Under the pieces are notes generated by a model that saw nothing but the letters and a program-made list of their open reading frames with translations, did not search any database and was not told where the DNA came from. A stretch of DNA of 64,000 nt. Origin: Karstenula rhodostoma CBS 690.94 (Eukaryota; Ascomycota; Dothideomycetes; Pleosporales; Didymosphaeriaceae). Made by a program: the position numbers and the translations under genes. Of the stretch, positions 61,080 to 64,000 are shown piece by piece (the first letter of the stretch is position 1; every line of letters begins with the position of its first letter). The stretch is taken from positions 1,632,057 to 1,696,056 of the forward strand of contig MU001502.1 of NCBI GenBank assembly GCA_010093485.1. The letters are read 5' to 3'.

Positions 61080-61667
61080 CTTCGCGGATCGAAAGCTGTC
61101 TTCGTGTTGAAGGCTAGGCGTGCTGGAGACGCCGGAGGTGTTGCGAATGCGGAAGAAGTAGTCGCAGTGGCTGCGGTTGCGAGTCTCTTGGGGAATGGAA
61201 TATCTGGACTGCAACGAGCGGTAGAGAATTGAAGACTGAAAGTTTGCAAAGAGGTTGGTGGTGGTGATGGGGAATATGAAGGGGACAGCGAGTGACCGTA
61301 CAATAGCGACAATAGGAACGGGGGCACAATAGAACGAACGACGCTGACAAGTGAACGGTGGGCATTCAACGCGCGCTGCGGTGATGGTGAAGCAAGGGTC
61401 GATGAATAAGAGCCCTCACCATGGTGGAGTCAGCGAGAAGGCTGGAAGTGACGGACTGTACAGTTCGCGAGGTCAGAAGGTTAAGGGATTGACGTGGGAA
61501 AGAAGCCACAGCGATGAATCCACGCCATCGATTCAGATCGCGTCACGTAGTCCTGCGCATCTGCAAACAGTCATCGTCGCCACACAAACGGAAATGCATC
61601 ACAGTGATTTGTTGGAAGGTTAAGTTTACATGTTTCGTGTTCCTGTTCCGAACATAGTATACACAGC
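61080..61667. other. intergenic, no supportable gene
   Basis: 588 bp between the unknown gene start and the complex I stop; nothing recognised. Confidence 0.45.
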
Positions 61668-62288
61668 TCAGTTCGTCGAGAAGATCTGGCGGCCCCGCAG
61701 ATGCACGGGTGTCTCGCCCTTGGGCGTATCTGGTATCACTTTCTCCAATTTCTGGCAGAGTCAGACGTGCGCAAATTAGAAGCGGCGGGAGGAGACATAC
61801 TAGCTTGTCGAAAACGCAGCTGTTCAGCCTCCGCTCTTGTGATCGGCAGTTCCACAGCTGGTGGTTCTGGTTGTCCAGGCACTTCCAGTGGTTGCGGAAC
61901 TCCTCCAGGCAGTGCTCGTTGAGGTCCTTGATCCTGCACGGGAAGTCAGTTCCAGCCATGCTTCGACCATGGTTCCGGGAAGGCATACACGGTCGCCGCG
62001 CACCGCGTCACCTTGCGGCCCTCCTTCATGCAGTCCAGCTCGCCCCGGCCGTTCGCCTCGGTCTTGCACATCATGTAGTCATCATTGTAGGCCTTGCAGC
62101 GCGCGCCGATGAAGTACGAGGCGCTGAGGAGGGGAGCGGAGCTGGCGCCGAGCTCCTTGACCTTGGGGATGTCGTCGGGCAGAGGGGTGGTGTCGATGAG
62201 GGCCTGGTCGTTGAATCTGGGGCGAATTAGCACGGGACTGCGGCGCAGGAGCTCCAGAGGGTGCGCACCTAGGCTGACGGGACGACAT
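61668..62288 (-). CDS. NDUFA8: NADH:ubiquinone oxidoreductase subunit, NDUFA8 / 20.8-kDa type
   Basis: Accessory subunit of complex I, imported into the intermembrane space by the Mia40 disulfide relay (family knowledge). Four exons (62269-62288, 61989-62216, 61801-61933, 61668-61751), 154 aa. After PDDIPKVKELGASSAPLLSASYFIG come the twin-cysteine motifs: C-KAYNDDYMM-C and C-MKEGRKVTR-C, then C-LEEFRNHWK-C and C-RSQERRLNS-C, each CX9C as expected. No presequence, as usual for this family. Divergent from nup57. Confidence 0.92.
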
Positions 62289-62630
62289 GGTGGGCCAATG
62301 GCGGGTGTGGTGTGCCCTCGAGTCTGGAGTTGGAGCTCGCCGGCGTGTTCCTCAAGTGAAGTTGCGTCGCCTCTTGGCGTGTGCAGGGATGTACACCAGC
62401 CGCAATTGGCTGTGCTCGATAGCTTTCCTTTGACAAGCAAAACAACCCCAGCCGCCGGAGTCGCAAACGCCATCACTACAGTTGTTACCGTACAGCCCAA
62501 GCCTTCCGCGTAGTTGCTGTGCTATTCACCCGGCGCGCTCTTGTGCGCACACGTTCTCTCGCCGCCGTGCCTACCATCGCGACCCGTAAACAAACAAAAA
62601 CACGCACCCACCGCCGCCTAATCCTCCACC
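62289..62630. promoter_or_regulatory. divergent promoter, NDUFA8 / nup57
   Basis: 342 bp between two divergent starts; no motif recognised. Confidence 0.45.
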
Positions 62631-62759
62631 ATGTCGCTCTTTGGAAACCTCGGGCAGACGGCGCAAACGGAGAGGAAGACGGGCACACTGTTCGGCTCGA
62701 CAAGTGCCCCGCCAGGCGGTCTTTTTGGCAATGCGCAGAATCAGAACCAGCAACAACAA

Positions 62760-62790
<31 letters not shown>

Positions 62791-63973
62791 CAGGCCTTTT
62801 CGGAAGCTCGACGACGAACAATCAGCAGAATACGAACACAGGCGGTCTGTTCGGCGGCTTGAACCAGTCGCAACAGCAAAACACACAGCAAAATTCGGGA
62901 GGGAGTATGTTCGGCGGTCTGGGTCAGTCTCAGCAGCAGCAACAACCCAACATGGGCAGCTCTGTGATGGGCGGAGTCGTCCGTCCTACGCCATCGCTCC
63001 ACCCGAACCAGCAGCAGCAGATCCAGCAACAACAGCAAGCTCTCCCTCATCTGAGACAGTCGGTTCACGACCGCTTCGCGAGTGCTTCCCTAAACGGCGC
63101 GCGTAAGTACAAAAGCTGTTTGCTTGGGGCTTGCTAACAGAGAACAGGAGAGAAGTCTGTCATCGATCAAATGAAGACGATTCTTGAAAAGTGGGATCCC
63201 AACAGCTCTGAGTGCGCATTCCAGTACTACTTCTACAACACCGTTAAGCCAGAAGAGGCGCCTTTCTACGGGCCTCAGCCGCATGAGGACCACAAGAAAT
63301 GGGAGGAAGCGCTGGCCAACAAGCCGAGTGAAGGCTCGATCCCTCTGCTCGTCCGCGGATTCGACGAGATGTCTGCGCGCATCCAATACCAAGTATTCGC
63401 CATGAACACCTTACAAAGCCGGCTGCATGAGATGAACAACTGTCTCGGCGTCATCAAGGACCAGCACGAATTGACGACCGCCCCACGGATCAACAAAGCC
63501 AAGCAAAAGCATATCGAGCACACGCAGCGGATACTTGCGCTTGCTACCAAGGTCCAAATCCTGCGGAATCGAGGCTACGCGATGGACCAGACGGAAGAGG
63601 AGTTGAAGAAGAAGCTTGCTGAGCTGGAGAGGAGGGCGTTCGATCCCATCAACGGTGGCAAGCAGGAAGAGATTTGGGCGCGCATGTCGAGCGTGCGGGA
63701 GCACGCGCAGCGACTACAGGATGAGACTGAGAAGCAGAGCAATGCCACCGCCGCAGGCTTGCAGGATGGATCTCTATCGGAAGACGACCAGGTGCAGTTA
63801 GAGAAAGTGAGTCGAACTTGTCTTTTGATGATATCGCAAGCTTACACCAGTGACAGATTCTCAAAGGCTACGACCAGCAGCTGCAACACCTCAAGAAGAT
63901 GGTCGACGATACGGTACAGGATTACAACGATTGGGAGAAGGAACAAACGAAACCAGTAAGGTCCCGAAGGTGA
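62631..63973 (+). CDS. nup57: nucleoporin Nup57/Nup54
   Basis: FG-repeat nucleoporin of the Nup62 complex in the central transport channel. Three exons (62631-63102, 63148-63806, 63857-63973), 415 aa. Residues 1-150 carry FG/GLFG repeats (LFGN, LFGS, GLFGG, MFGGLG) and two glutamine tracts, one with 15 CAG/CAA codons. Residues ~165-400 are the Nup54-type helical domain (FQYYFYNTVKPEEAPFYGP, MNTLQSRLHEMNNCLGVI, RINKAKQKHIEHTQRILAL) with coiled coils. The frame ends at a TGA at 63971; a GTAAGG overlaps KPV just before, so a further exon beyond the window edge remains possible. Confidence 0.88.
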
Positions 63974-64000
63974 AGAGGGGCCTGAGCAAAGGCGTGTACG

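Overview
The window is nuclear DNA of a filamentous ascomycete (Pezizomycotina). The evidence is short introns (45-180 nt, GT/AG, several with TACTAAC or GCTAAC-like branch sites), the gene content (HET-domain gene, Pho80-like cyclin, LtrA-family protein, Gid5, Apc15 in its fungal form, HDA1 with an Arb2 tail) and the codon use. A dothideomycete is my best guess, but that is inference only. I rebuilt the exon structures by hand. For every intact gene listed the spliced reading frame closes without internal stops.

Layout, left to right. 0.7-16.4 kb is a housekeeping block: flavocytochrome b2-type dehydrogenase (-), LtrA-family membrane protein (-), Na+/H+ antiporter (-), delta-12 fatty acid desaturase (+) and Gid5/Vid28 armadillo subunit of the GID ubiquitin ligase (-). 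17.1-20.2 kb holds a broken HET-domain gene followed by an AT-rich stretch with short inverted repeats and an A30 tract. 20.4-35.4 kb carries, all on the minus strand, an 800-aa conserved-looking unknown, a Pho80-like cyclin, a membrane-anchored cupredoxin, a class II histone deacetylase HDA1 with a C-terminal Arb2 domain, and GAPDH. 37.0-37.8 kb is cytochrome c oxidase subunit V (+). 37.8-47.9 kb is a gene-poor, repeat-rich island whose only intact gene is a cytochrome P450. 47.9-64 kb is gene-dense again: F-box-like protein (-), secretory-pathway membrane protein (-), alpha-tubulin (+), a 1,206-aa protein with three copies of a Cys/His module and an RS-rich region (-), SDR (+), Apc15 (-), a possible small secreted protein (+), an unknown (-), the NDUFA8-type complex I subunit (-) and nucleoporin Nup57/Nup54 (+).

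The neighbours do not form an obvious pathway cluster; most are core cellular functions (respiration, cytoskeleton, nuclear pore, chromatin, ubiquitin ligases). The accessory signal lies in the HET pseudogene, the P450 island and the dispersed repeats that link these spots: one ~85-bp repeat family recurs at 2.9, 19.6, 19.7, 19.9, 40.6, 43.8 and 46.4 kb. The most interesting coding novelty is the 51.9-55.6 kb gene, whose three ~85-residue modules share nearly invariant Cys/His spacing separated by proline-rich and RS-rich linkers.
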